This document shows positions 1 through 7,984 of a stretch of DNA of 64,000 bases, in pieces. The stretch is from NCBI RefSeq assembly GCF_002742645.2, contig NZ_CP033875.1, positions 310,001 through 374,000 on the forward strand, given 5' to 3'. Every line of letters begins with the position of its first letter. The first letter of the stretch is position 1. The position numbers and the translations under genes are program-made. The DNA is from Caulobacter sp. FWC26 (lineage in GTDB: Bacteria; Pseudomonadota; Alphaproteobacteria; Caulobacterales; Caulobacteraceae). The notes under the pieces were generated by a model. It was not told where the DNA came from. It ran no database searches and saw only the letters and a list, made by a program, of their open reading frames with translations.

Positions 1-210
1 CGCTCGGTCGTCAAGCTTGGCCAGGACCTGGATCTTGAAGTCGTCGCCGAAGGCGTCGAGAACGCCGAAATGGCCCACGCGCTGCAGGCCCTTGGCTGCG
101 ACTACGGCCAGGGCTTCGGCTACGCGCCCGCCCTGTCGCCGCAGGAGGCCGAGGTCTATCTGAACGAAGCCTATGTCGACGGCGCCGCGCCGGTGAAGGC
201 GAGGGGCTAG
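1..210 (+). CDS. C-terminal end of an EAL-domain protein (partial)
   Basis: Only the last 69 residues are in the window; the reading frame is open from base 1 to the TAG at 208-210. The segment VVAEGVENAEM followed by LGCDYGQGFGYAPAL is the hallmark end of an EAL cyclic-di-GMP phosphodiesterase domain (EGVE motif, then the YxQGxGYAxP stretch; here FGYA). The catalytic EAL motif and any sensor or GGDEF domains lie upstream, so activity cannot be judged. The final 18 or so residues form a short tail. The stop overlaps the convergent YqgE gene by 4 bases. Confidence 0.85.
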   Translation, partial: RSVVKLGQDLDLEVVAEGVENAEMAHALQALGCDYGQGFGYAPALSPQEAEVYLNEAYVDGAAPVKARG

Positions 211-794
211 GCCCTTCCTGCCGTCGCCGACAGGTGGTCGGCCGTGATCCCGAGCTTCGCCAGGGCCCGGGTCCACTTGTGTTCGTGGTCCTCGTCGAAC
301 AGCAGCCCCTCGTCGGCGTCACAGATCAGCCAGACATTGTCGCGCAGCTCCTGCTCCAGCTGTCCGGGGCCCCAGCCGGCGTAGCCGAGGGCCAGCAGCG
401 ACTTGCGCGGGCGCTTCATGGCGCTGGCCATGGCGTCCAGCGCATCGCGGGTGGCGGTCAGGGCCACGCCGTCGGCCACAGCCAGGGTCGAATCCGGCGA
501 GTTGAAATCGTCGGTATGCAGCACGAAGCCGCGTTCACGTTCTAGTGGGCCGCCCAGAAGGACGAGGTCGCTGGGCGCTTGTATCTCGGACCGCACGCCG
601 AGCCGCTCGAGCAACTCGAACACCGTCAGCCCTTCGACCGGACGATTGACCGCGAGGCCCATCGCCGCCTCTTCGTCATGGGCGCATAGATACAGCACCG
701 TGCGCTCGAACCGCGGATCCTCGATGCCGGGCATGGCGACGAGCAGCCTGCCGATCAGGAACTCACCGTCATCATCGTCGATTAAGCTAGCCAT
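207..794 (-). CDS. YqgE/AlgH family protein (DUF179)
   Basis: A 195-residue protein of the YqgE/AlgH family, whose biochemical role is unsettled. Visible family features are FLIGRLLVAMPGIEDPRF near the N terminus, the VLYLCAHDEEAAMGLAVNRP stretch and the later LVLLGGPLERERGFVLH and LGYAGWGPGQLEQELRDN blocks. The length is normal for the family. The ATG at 794 is the first start in frame and puts the family N terminus right at the beginning. It converges with the EAL gene and is transcribed away from the peroxiredoxin gene. No regulatory site is obvious. Confidence 0.9.
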   Translation of the reverse strand: MASLIDDDDGEFLIGRLLVAMPGIEDPRFERTVLYLCAHDEEAAMGLAVNRPVEGLTVFELLERLGVRSEIQAPSDLVLLGGPLERERGFVLHTDDFNSPDSTLAVADGVALTATRDALDAMASAMKRPRKSLLALGYAGWGPGQLEQELRDNVWLICDADEGLLFDEDHEHKWTRALAKLGITADHLSATAGRA

Positions 795-920
795 GCACGA
801 AGCATTGGCTTTCGGTGTGACGGTTTCAAGTCGAACACGCCAACAAAGCGTGCTTGGCGACCGCCGCGTCGGGGTCTATTCGAGTCCCCTCAATTCATCC
901 CCACAAGAGGAAATAGGCCC

Positions 921-1403
921 ATGGCGATCAAGGTTGGCGACACGCTGCCTGCGGCGACTTTCATGACCAGCACGGCCGAAGGGCCCGCGCCGATCACCAC
1001 CGATGACATCTTCAAGGGAAAGACGGTCGCCCTGTTCGCGGTGCCCGGCGCCTTCACCCCGACCTGTTCGGCCAAGCACCTGCCGGGCTTCAAGGAAAAG
1101 TCCGAGGAACTGAAGGCCAAGGGCGTCGACTCGATCGTCTGCGTCTCGGTTAACGATGTCTTCGTGATGAAGGCTTGGGGCAAGGACCAAGGCATCGACG
1201 GCGAGGTCCTGCTGATCGCCGACGGCAACGGCGACTTCACCAAGGCCATCGGCCTGGATTTCGACGGCAGCAAGTTCGGCATGGGCCCGCGCTCGCAGCG
1301 CTACTCGCTGGTCGCCAAGGACGGCGTCGTCACCCAGTTGCATGTCGAGGACGCCGGCCAGTTCAAGGTCTCGTCGGCCGAGTACCTGCTGGAACAGCTT
1401 TAA
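921..1403 (+). CDS. Peroxiredoxin, Prx5/AhpE-like (redoxin family)
   Basis: A 160-residue thioredoxin-fold peroxidase. The peroxidatic cysteine is Cys49 in PGAFTPTCSAKHLPGF, the signature of the Prx5 group, which reduces hydrogen peroxide and organic hydroperoxides using glutathione or thioredoxin. A second cysteine lies near residue 73 (DSIVCVSVND). An AGAGGAA stretch just before the ATG is a plausible ribosome binding site. No signal peptide is present, so it is cytosolic. The next gene, converging on it, encodes an OhrR-type peroxide-sensing regulator, and a shared hairpin separates them. Whether the two are functionally linked is inference. Confidence 0.92.
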   Translation: MAIKVGDTLPAATFMTSTAEGPAPITTDDIFKGKTVALFAVPGAFTPTCSAKHLPGFKEKSEELKAKGVDSIVCVSVNDVFVMKAWGKDQGIDGEVLLIADGNGDFTKAIGLDFDGSKFGMGPRSQRYSLVAKDGVVTQLHVEDAGQFKVSSAEYLLEQL

Positions 1404-1410
1404 GCGTCAT

Positions 1411-1435
1411 GGGCGCGGCGGTCTCCGCCGCGCCC
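1411..1435. terminator. Bidirectional terminator hairpin
   Basis: A perfect 11-bp inverted repeat (arms GGGCGCGGCGG and CCGCCGCGCCC, loop TCT) sits between the convergent peroxiredoxin and MarR-family genes. It begins 8 bases after the peroxiredoxin stop and ends 1 base before the end of the regulator gene. There is only a short TT after it on the plus strand, so termination may be imperfect. Confidence 0.7.
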
Positions 1436-1436
1436 T

Positions 1437-1880
1437 TCAGTCTCGCACGATCGCAGCGTGCAGCGCCTGGATCCGCTGGTTCAACGCGCCTAGGTCCTCG
1501 CCGTCCATGCCGGACCGCTCCAGCAGAGCCTTGTTCAGGCATCCCGACTGGCCCAACAGGGCCCGTCCCGCTTCCGTCATCGTCACCTCGACCTTGCGCT
1601 CGTCCTCGAGCCCGCGCCGCCGCATGACTAGGCCGGCGGCTTCCAGGCGCTTGACCAGCGGCGTTACGGTGCTGGACTCAAGGTCCAGCCGCGCCGCGAT
1701 CGCGCCGATGGTGGCGCCATCGCTTTCGCCCAGCGCATTCAGCACAAGATACTGCGGATAGGTCAGGCCCATCGCGTCCAGCAGGGGCTTGTAGGCCCGG
1801 GTGATCGCCATGCTGGTGGCGTAGAGGGTGAAGCAGATCTGCTGATCCAGAGGATGCGGGGGCGGCGTCTTGGTCGTCAT
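1437..1880 (-). CDS. MarR-family regulator, OhrR-type organic peroxide sensor
   Basis: A 147-residue winged-helix repressor. Cys16 in DQQICFTLY aligns with the single redox-active N-terminal cysteine of OhrR, and Tyr30 and Tyr41 match the tyrosines that contact it in that family. The winged helix runs through roughly residues 45-110 (YLVLNALGESDG, SSTVTPLVKRLEAAGLV, DERKVEVTMTEAGRALL). In the known family, oxidation of the cysteine by organic hydroperoxides releases the operator. It is divergent from a Tat-exported hydrolase, with a strong inverted repeat in the intergenic space (1964-1986). The usual partner Ohr is not in this window. Confidence 0.88.
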   Translation of the reverse strand: MTTKTPPPHPLDQQICFTLYATSMAITRAYKPLLDAMGLTYPQYLVLNALGESDGATIGAIAARLDLESSTVTPLVKRLEAAGLVMRRRGLEDERKVEVTMTEAGRALLGQSGCLNKALLERSGMDGEDLGALNQRIQALHAAIVRD

Positions 1881-1963
1881 GAATCTTTCTTATCACAAAA
1901 AAGGATATCGCAGCAAATAAAATGCTGGACACGCGTTCGAGGTTCGCGTAGCTCTAAATTGTT

Positions 1964-1986
1964 CTCGCGATAAACGTTATTGCGAG
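1964..1986. promoter_or_regulatory. Candidate operator between ohrR-like gene and hydrolase gene
   Basis: An inverted repeat with 10-bp arms matching at 9 positions (CTCGCGATAA, spacer ACG, TTATTGCGAG). It ends 19 bases before the preferred hydrolase start and lies 84 bases from the regulator start. Its position and symmetry suit a MarR-family dimer. A second weaker repeat (CAGCA/TGCTG, 1911-1927) lies nearer the regulator. Assignment to this regulator is inferred from location only. Confidence 0.55.
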
Positions 1987-2005
1987 CAAGAAATGAGGGA
2001 TGATC

Positions 2006-2986
2006 ATGAGCCAGTCGAACCAAGCTTCCCGCCGGGGCGTGATGACCGCCGGCTTCGGTCTCGCCGCCGCCGCCGCCTCGCTGGGCGCTTCCGCCCAAGC
2101 AGCGACCCCTGCGAAAAAGCCCGTCGCCTCGCCCCACGCGACCAACCGCGCCGAAAGCGGTTTCGTCACCACCAAGGACGGCGTCCAAATCTTCTACAAG
2201 GACTGGGGCCCCAAGAGCGCCCAGCCGATCGTGTTCCACCACGGCTGGCCCCTGTCGTCGGACGACTGGGACGCGCAGATGATGTTCTTCCTGCTGAAGG
2301 GCTATCGCGTCATCGCTCATGACCGCCGCGGCCACGGTCGCTCGACCCAGACCGACAGCGGCAACGAGATGGACACCTACGCCGCCGACGTCATCGCCCT
2401 GACCGACCATCTGGACCTGAAAAACGCCTTCCACGTCGGCCATTCGACCGGCGGCGGCGAGGCCATCCATTACGCAGCCCGCGCCAAGCCCGGTCGCGTG
2501 GCCAAGGTCGTGCTGGTCGGCGCGGTGCCGCCGATCATGCTGAAGACCCCGGCCAATCCCGGCGGCCTGCCGATGGAAGTCTTTGACGGCTTCCGCGCGG
2601 CTCTGCTGGCCAACCGCGCTCAGTTCTTCCGCGACATCCCCGAGGGCCCGTTCTTCGGCTTCAACCGTCCGGGCGCCAAGGTCAGCCAGGGCCAGATCGA
2701 CAACTGGTGGCGCCAGGGGATGATGGGCGGGGCCAAGGCCCACTACGACTGTATCAAGGCCTTCTCGGAAACCGACTTCACCGACGATCTCAAGGCGGTC
2801 GATATCCCGGTCCTGATCATGCACGGCGAGGACGACCAGATCGTCCCGATCGCCGACAGCGCCCACCTGGCCATCAAGCTGGTCAAGAAGGGCGTGTTGA
2901 AGACCTATCCGGGCCTGCCCCACGGCATGGCCACCACCCATCCGGAGATCATCAACAAGGACCTCCTGGCCTTCTTCAAGGCCTAG
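2006..2986 (+). CDS. Tat-exported alpha/beta hydrolase, chloroperoxidase-like
   Basis: About 326 residues with a twin-arginine-type signal ([17 protein letters not shown], then AQAA as the likely cleavage zone), so a periplasmic location is expected. The hydrolase fold shows [12 protein letters not shown], the nucleophile elbow GHSTGGGE, the acid region [10 protein letters not shown] and the catalytic His in [12 protein letters not shown]. This is the non-heme chloroperoxidase/arylesterase group, in which the same triad serves ester hydrolysis and perhydrolysis. I prefer ATG 2006 over ATG 2000 because GAGGG at 1995-1999 is six bases before 2006 but touches 2000. Divergent from an OhrR-type regulator, hence possibly peroxide-induced (inference). 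Confidence 0.85.
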   Translation: MSQSNQASRRGVMTAGFGLAAAAASLGASAQAATPAKKPVASPHATNRAESGFVTTKDGVQIFYKDWGPKSAQPIVFHHGWPLSSDDWDAQMMFFLLKGYRVIAHDRRGHGRSTQTDSGNEMDTYAADVIALTDHLDLKNAFHVGHSTGGGEAIHYAARAKPGRVAKVVLVGAVPPIMLKTPANPGGLPMEVFDGFRAALLANRAQFFRDIPEGPFFGFNRPGAKVSQGQIDNWWRQGMMGGAKAHYDCIKAFSETDFTDDLKAVDIPVLIMHGEDDQIVPIADSAHLAIKLVKKGVLKTYPGLPHGMATTHPEIINKDLLAFFKA

Positions 2987-3006
2987 GGGGCGACTTTCCT
3001 GATCGT

Positions 3007-3104
3007 GTCATCCCGGGCGGCGTAGCCGACCCGGGACCCAGGGGGCGGCGCACAGACGCTTCCCCCTGGGTCGCGGCTCTCCGCTTTGCTACGGCCGGGA
3101 TGAC
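3007..3104. repeat. Palindromic intergenic repeat, copy 1
   Basis: A 98-base element that begins GTCATCCCGG and ends CCGGGATGAC, with a second internal pair (GACCCAGGGGG and CCCCCTGGGTC), so it can fold into a long hairpin. It fills the gap between two convergent genes. Related copies lie at 18744-18850 and 26977-27077. It contains no plausible gene. Confidence 0.8.
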
Positions 3105-3123
3105 GCGGCTTTGAGTATTGGTT

Positions 3124-4881
3124 CTACGCTCCCAGAACCTCGGGCGTCATCGCAGCAAGATCCGCCGCCCCCAGCATGACTCCGGCGGCCGCGCCGGGCG
3201 CTTGCGCCAGCACCGATTCGGCGAACACCCGAGCCAGGGCGCGCTTGCTCTCGGCCCAGGCCTTGTCCGCCTCGCCCGAGGCCGCCAAGGCGCCCTTGGC
3301 CAGCATCCAGCCGCCGACCGTATCACCCAGCAGCTTCTGATAGGCCGTGGCGCCCGAAAGCGCGTCCGGCATCGCCTTGGCGCGGCGTTCGATCAGCCAG
3401 GCCGTGGCCGCGGCGGCGGCGTCGAGGGCCGCCTCCAGGCGCAGACCCACGCTCTTCAGGTCCGAAGCCTTGAGCGCGTCGATCGTGTCGCGGATGTCGT
3501 CCATCAGATCGCCGATGGCCTGACCCTCGCCCAGCATCAGCTTGCGGCCCACCAGATCGATCGCCTGGATGCCGTTGGTGCCTTCGTAGATCGGGGCGAT
3601 GCGGGCGTCGCGATAGTGCTGGGCCGCGCCGGTCTCCTCGATGAAGCCCATGCCGCCGTGGATCTGCACGCCCTGCGAGGCGACGGTGACGCCGATGTCG
3701 GTCGACCAGGCCTTGGCGATGGGGGTCAGAAGTTCTTCGCGTAGCTTGGCCGCGGTGCGGGTCGCCTCGTCCGAGGCGGCGCGGGCCAGGTCGGCGGCGA
3801 CGGCGGTCGACAGGCAGATGCCGCGCGCGGCCTCGATATGGGCCTTCATCAGCACCAGCGTGCGGCGCACGTCCGGGTGGTCGAACAGGCGCGCGGGATA
3901 GGCGCCGGTCCAGGCCGAGCGGCCCTGGGCGCGGTCCTGGCTGAACGCCAGCGCCTGTTGATAAGCGCGCTCGGCGATGGCCACGCCTTGGGTCCCGACC
4001 TGCAGGCGCGCGGCGTTCATCATCACGAACATGTTGGGCAGGCCTTGGCCCAGGCCGCCGATCAGTTCGGCCTTGGCGCCCTCGAACAGCATCACGCAGG
4101 TGGGCGAGCCATGGATGCCCAGTTTGTGCTCCAGGCCGCCGACGCGCAGGGCGTTGGCCTCGCCCAGCTTGCCGTCGTCGCCGACCAGCACCTTGGGCGC
4201 CAGGAACAGCGAGATGCCCTTCACGCCGGGCGGGGCGTCGGGCGTACGGGCCAGGACCAGGTGGACAATATTGTCGGCCGCGTCGTGATCGCCCCAGGTG
4301 ATGTAGATCTTCTGGCCGGTGATCCGCCAGCCGCCGTCGCCGTCGGGCGTCGCCATGGTCGTGAGGGCGGCCAAGTCAGAGCCGGCCTGGGGCTCGGTGA
4401 GGTTCATGGTGCCGGTCCACTCGCCCGACACCAGCTTGCCCAGGTACTTGGCCTTCTGTTCGGGCGAACCGCACAGCTCCAGCGCTTCGATCGCGCCCAG
4501 GCTCAGCATCGGGCAGAGACCGAAGGCCATGTTGGCGGCCTGGATCATTTCGAGGACGGCGACCTCGAGAGTTTTCGGCAGGCCCTGGCCGCCGTGAGCG
4601 ACGGGCGCGGCCAGGCTCGTCCAGCCGCCCTGCGCGAACTGCTGGTAGGCGTCGGCGAAGCCGGGCGCCGTGCGCACCACGCCGTTCTCCAGCTTGGCCC
4701 CGACCAGGTCGCCTTGTCGGTTCAGCGGGGCCAGGATGTCGCTGGCGAACGCGCCGGCCGCCTCAAGAACGGCTGCGACCGTGTCTGCGTCCGCCTCAGG
4801 AAAGGCGTCGGTGAGACGCTCGAAACCCGCCACATGGCGCAACGAGAAGGCAAGATCGCGGACGGGCGCGCGGAAAGTCAT
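3124..4881 (-). CDS. Acyl-CoA dehydrogenase, long DmdC/AidB-like form
   Basis: 585 residues, longer than the usual 380-residue acyl-CoA dehydrogenase because of the extra C-terminal domain found in the DmdC-type (3-methylmercaptopropionyl-CoA dehydrogenase) branch. Family blocks include MNLTEPQAGSDL, YITWGDHDAADN, QGVQIHGGMGFIEE, and RIAPIYEGTNGIQAIDLVGRK with the likely catalytic Glu in YEGTNG. It would oxidise an acyl-CoA with FAD and pass electrons to ETF. The exact substrate cannot be read from sequence. The ATG at 4881 (MTFRAPVRDL) fits the family start; a 28-residue extension to 4965 looks non-coding. Confidence 0.9.
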   Translation of the reverse strand: MTFRAPVRDLAFSLRHVAGFERLTDAFPEADADTVAAVLEAAGAFASDILAPLNRQGDLVGAKLENGVVRTAPGFADAYQQFAQGGWTSLAAPVAHGGQGLPKTLEVAVLEMIQAANMAFGLCPMLSLGAIEALELCGSPEQKAKYLGKLVSGEWTGTMNLTEPQAGSDLAALTTMATPDGDGGWRITGQKIYITWGDHDAADNIVHLVLARTPDAPPGVKGISLFLAPKVLVGDDGKLGEANALRVGGLEHKLGIHGSPTCVMLFEGAKAELIGGLGQGLPNMFVMMNAARLQVGTQGVAIAERAYQQALAFSQDRAQGRSAWTGAYPARLFDHPDVRRTLVLMKAHIEAARGICLSTAVAADLARAASDEATRTAAKLREELLTPIAKAWSTDIGVTVASQGVQIHGGMGFIEETGAAQHYRDARIAPIYEGTNGIQAIDLVGRKLMLGEGQAIGDLMDDIRDTIDALKASDLKSVGLRLEAALDAAAAATAWLIERRAKAMPDALSGATAYQKLLGDTVGGWMLAKGALAASGEADKAWAESKRALARVFAESVLAQAPGAAAGVMLGAADLAAMTPEVLGA

Positions 4882-5078
4882 TGGGAGAAACTCCAGATCA
4901 CGCCTTGTCTTTAAGCGCGGCGCCGAAGGTCGCCAAGCGCTCGGCGCCTCACCGATAGATATCACGCTGGTGCGTTATCACGCGCTCGTGAACACGATGC
5001 CCTTCAAAGCCGTGCTGGAGTACCTAGATCGGGAAATTGCAACTAGCGCTGTTTTAATTCTCCCTGGAGCGCCTCCCG

Positions 5079-5726
5079 ATGTCCCGTCACTTCTCCCTGT
5101 CCAAGGTCGCCTATGGCGCCGTCGCCGTCGCCTTGCTGACGGCTCCCGCCGCCCTGGCTGCGCCGGGCGTTAGCTCGACCAAGCCCGCCGACCTGCCGGC
5201 CGGCCGCTATGTGCTCGACAAGACCCATGCCTCGGTCGTGGGCAAGATCAAGCACATGGGCTTCTCGAACTACCAGTTCCGCTTCACTAAGGTCGACGCC
5301 GAGTTCACCTATGATCCGAAGGCTCCGCAGGACGCCAAGATCACGGTGACCATCGATCCGGCTTCGATCGACACCTCGACCGGCGCCGACGCGTTTGGCC
5401 TGAAGTTCAACAAGGAGCTGGCCGGCGACGGCTGGCTGGAGGCCAATAAGTATCCGACCGCCACCTTCGTCTCGACCAAGGTCGAGCCGGGCGCGGGCCA
5501 GACCGGCAAGGTCTATGGCGACTTCACCCTGCATGGCGTGACCAAGCCGATCGTGCTGGACGTCACCTTCAACGGCGTGGGCTCGGGCTTCGCGCCGGGC
5601 AGCGTCAAGACGGGTTTCTCGGCCGTGACCTCTATCAAACGCTCGGAGTTCGGCGTCAGCAAATATGTGCCGCTGGTCGGCGACGAGGTCGCGTTGAGCA
5701 TCGAAGTCGAGTTCGACAAGAAGTAA
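5079..5726 (+). CDS. YceI family periplasmic protein
   Basis: A 215-residue protein with an N-terminal signal peptide (hydrophobic core AVAVALLTAPAALA, predicted cleavage after ALA around residue 27). The mature part is a YceI lipocalin-like beta barrel: YVLDKTHASVVGKIKHMGF at the start, then FDPASID-type strands, FNKELAGDGWLEANKYPTA, and the end VGDEVALSIEVEFDKK. The family binds isoprenoid or amphiphilic lipids. It sits 31 bases before a cytochrome b561-YceI fusion on the same strand, so the two are probably co-transcribed and may form one periplasmic/membrane redox unit. Confidence 0.92.
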   Translation: MSRHFSLSKVAYGAVAVALLTAPAALAAPGVSSTKPADLPAGRYVLDKTHASVVGKIKHMGFSNYQFRFTKVDAEFTYDPKAPQDAKITVTIDPASIDTSTGADAFGLKFNKELAGDGWLEANKYPTATFVSTKVEPGAGQTGKVYGDFTLHGVTKPIVLDVTFNGVGSGFAPGSVKTGFSAVTSIKRSEFGVSKYVPLVGDEVALSIEVEFDKK

Positions 5727-5757
5727 GCTTGGCCTAACAGGGATCTGGGAGAGTCGC

Positions 5758-7053
5758 ATGGCCGAGAACCGGACACGCTACACGACGGTGGCGATCGCGC
5801 TGCATTGGCTGATCGCCGCGGCCATCATCTTCCAGATCATCCTGGGCTGGCGGGCGGGGGACGGGCCCAAGGGGCCCGCGACCTTCGCCATGATGCAGCT
5901 GCACAAGTCGATCGGGATCACCATCCTGCTGCTCAGCTTGGCGCGTCTGGGCTGGCGGCTGGTCAATCCGGCGCCGCCGGCTCCGGCGGGTCAGCCCCGC
6001 TGGGAGCAGATCGCCTCCAAGGTGGTGCATATCGGCTTCTACGTCGTCATGATCGGCCTGCCGTTGACGGGCTGGATCCTGGTATCGACTAGCCGGACGA
6101 ACCTGCCGACGATCCTGTTCGGCGCGATACCCTGGCCGCACCTGCCGCTGTTACCGGATTTGGCGGCCGGTCCCAAGCACCTGTGGCACGAGATCGGCGA
6201 GATCGGTCACGGGGTGCTGGTTAAGACCACCTACCTGTTGCTGCTGCTGCACCTGGGCGCGGTGGCCAAGCACCAGATTCTCGACAAGGACGCAGTGTTC
6301 CAGAACATGGCGCCCGGCGCCAGACCCGGCTGGAAGGAGCCGCGCCTGTGGCTGGCCGCGGCCGGCTTCGCCGCCGTGGTCGCCGCTGGCTATCTCTACA
6401 TGCCTAACACCGCGCCGTCGGCGCCGCCACCTGCGCCGGTGGAGCCCGTTTCGGCGGCCCAGCCCGCAGCCGCGCCCGCGTCGACTGCGGCGTCGCCTGC
6501 GGCCCCGGCCGCCACGTCGGAAGCGGCCGTTACGCCGCCCGCCGATGACCTCAAGGATCCCGTCGCCTGGACTGTCCAGAAGGGCGCCGCCCTCGGCTTT
6601 ACCGCCACCTGGTCAGGCGCGTCTATTGAGGGCCGCTTCCAGCGCTGGACCGCTGACATCCAGTTCTCGCCCGAGGCGCTGGACCGCTCAAAGGTCACGG
6701 TCGGCGTCGACCTGGCCTCGGCCGAGACTGGCGACGCCCAGCGCGACGCCAGCCTGACCGGCGAGGACTTCCTGGACACCGCCGACCATCCCAAGGCCGT
6801 CTTCACGGCGACCAAATTCCGCAAGACCGGTGAGGGGCGCTATGTCGCCGACGGCAATCTCGATCTACGCGGCGTGAAAAAGCCGCTCAGCCTGCCGTTC
6901 TCCCTAAAGATCGACGGCGACACGGCGACCGCCAGCGGTGTAACCAGCCTGGACCGGACGACGTTCGGCGTGGGACAGGGTGAATGGGCTTCGACGGACG
7001 AGATCGCGGCGCAGGTGAAGGTGAGCTTCAAGCTGACCGCCAAGCGGAAATAG
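5758..7053 (+). CDS. Cytochrome b561 fused to a YceI domain
   Basis: 431 residues. Residues 1-185 are a four-helix cytochrome b561 with candidate heme ligands His16 (ALHWL), His49 (QLHKS), His91 (VVHIGFY) and His165 (LLHLG). A further hydrophobic segment near residues 196-215 leads to an Ala/Pro-rich linker (about 218-255), after which a second complete YceI barrel runs to the C terminus (WTVQKGAALGFTATW to AAQVKVSFKL). The protein would carry heme in the inner membrane with the YceI domain in the periplasm. It follows a stand-alone YceI gene. A quinone or lipid-linked substrate is plausible but not shown by sequence. Confidence 0.9.
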   Translation: MAENRTRYTTVAIALHWLIAAAIIFQIILGWRAGDGPKGPATFAMMQLHKSIGITILLLSLARLGWRLVNPAPPAPAGQPRWEQIASKVVHIGFYVVMIGLPLTGWILVSTSRTNLPTILFGAIPWPHLPLLPDLAAGPKHLWHEIGEIGHGVLVKTTYLLLLLHLGAVAKHQILDKDAVFQNMAPGARPGWKEPRLWLAAAGFAAVVAAGYLYMPNTAPSAPPPAPVEPVSAAQPAAAPASTAASPAAPAATSEAAVTPPADDLKDPVAWTVQKGAALGFTATWSGASIEGRFQRWTADIQFSPEALDRSKVTVGVDLASAETGDAQRDASLTGEDFLDTADHPKAVFTATKFRKTGEGRYVADGNLDLRGVKKPLSLPFSLKIDGDTATASGVTSLDRTTFGVGQGEWASTDEIAAQVKVSFKLTAKRK

Positions 7054-7961
7054 CGGCCGCCGCCGAGGCGCTGCGCGCCGGCGGCCTGGTGATCCTGCCC
7101 ACCGAGACCGTCTATGGCCTGGGCGCGAACGCCGCTGACCCCACCGCCGTGGCCGCGATCTTCGAGGCCAAGGGGCGGCCGCGCTTCAACCCCCTGATCG
7201 CCCATGTCGCCGATCTGGAGACCGCCGCGCGGATCGCCGCCTTCGATGACCGCGCCTTTGCGCTGGCGCGGGAATTCTGGCCCGGTCCCCTGACCATCGT
7301 GGCGCCGATCCGCGACGCCGAGGCCGTCTGCGACCTGGCCCGAGCGGGCCTCGACACAGTGGCGATCCGCGTGCCGGGGCATCCTCTTTCGCGCGCTGTG
7401 CTCGCCGCCTTTGGCGGGGCCGTCGTCGCGCCGTCGGCCAATCGCTCGGGACGCCCCAGCCCCACCACCTATGCCGACGCCATGGCCGAGACCGGCGACA
7501 AGGCTGCGTCCAGCCTGGACGGCGGGCCCTGCGCCGTCGGACTGGAATCGACGGTCGTCTCGGTGCTGGACGGCGAGGTGCGGCTTCTGCGGCCCGGCGC
7601 GGTCACGCGCGTGCAGTTGCAACAGGTCATCGGCCGACTGGCCGAGGCGCAGGACGACGCCAAGCGCTCGCCGGGGCGGCTGGCCCTGCATTACGCGCCT
7701 GACGCGCCCGTGCGGATCAACGCCAGGACGCCCGAAGCGAGCGAGGCCTATCTGGCCTTTGGTCCCTGGTCCGAAAGCTCGCGCGTCTTCAACCTCAGTC
7801 CGACCGGGGATCTCGCCGAGGCCGCCGCCAATCTGTTCGCGTTCCTGCGCGCCGCCGACCGCATCCGACCGTCGGCGATCGCGGTGGCGCCAATCCCGGA
7901 GGAGGGGCTGGGCGAGGCGATCAACGACCGCCTGCGGCGCGCGGCGGGCTATGTCGGTTAG
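6984..7961 (+). CDS. L-threonylcarbamoyladenylate synthase (Sua5/YwlC type)
   Basis: About 325 residues. The YrdC/Sua5 domain is clear (GLVILPTETVYGLGANA, KGRPRFNPLIAHV, VAIRVPGHPLS, VAPSANRSGRPSPT, GLESTVVSVLDG), followed by the extra C-terminal domain of Sua5 (SPGRLALHYAPDAPVR onward). It makes threonylcarbamoyl-AMP from threonine, bicarbonate and ATP for the t6A37 modification of ANN-decoding tRNAs. The first in-frame ATG overlaps the b561-YceI gene by 70 bases; the recognisable domain begins about 25 residues later, and I see no better ATG or GTG, so the exact start is uncertain. Confidence 0.88.
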   Translation: MGFDGRDRGAGEGELQADRQAEIAAAAEALRAGGLVILPTETVYGLGANAADPTAVAAIFEAKGRPRFNPLIAHVADLETAARIAAFDDRAFALAREFWPGPLTIVAPIRDAEAVCDLARAGLDTVAIRVPGHPLSRAVLAAFGGAVVAPSANRSGRPSPTTYADAMAETGDKAASSLDGGPCAVGLESTVVSVLDGEVRLLRPGAVTRVQLQQVIGRLAEAQDDAKRSPGRLALHYAPDAPVRINARTPEASEAYLAFGPWSESSRVFNLSPTGDLAEAAANLFAFLRAADRIRPSAIAVAPIPEEGLGEAINDRLRRAAGYVG

Positions 7962-7984
7962 CTCCAGAGGCCTATGATCGCATC

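Noticed and set aside
4882..4965. 28-residue extension of the long acyl-CoA dehydrogenase
   Set aside because: The extension has no family similarity; ATG 4881 begins the conserved sequence.
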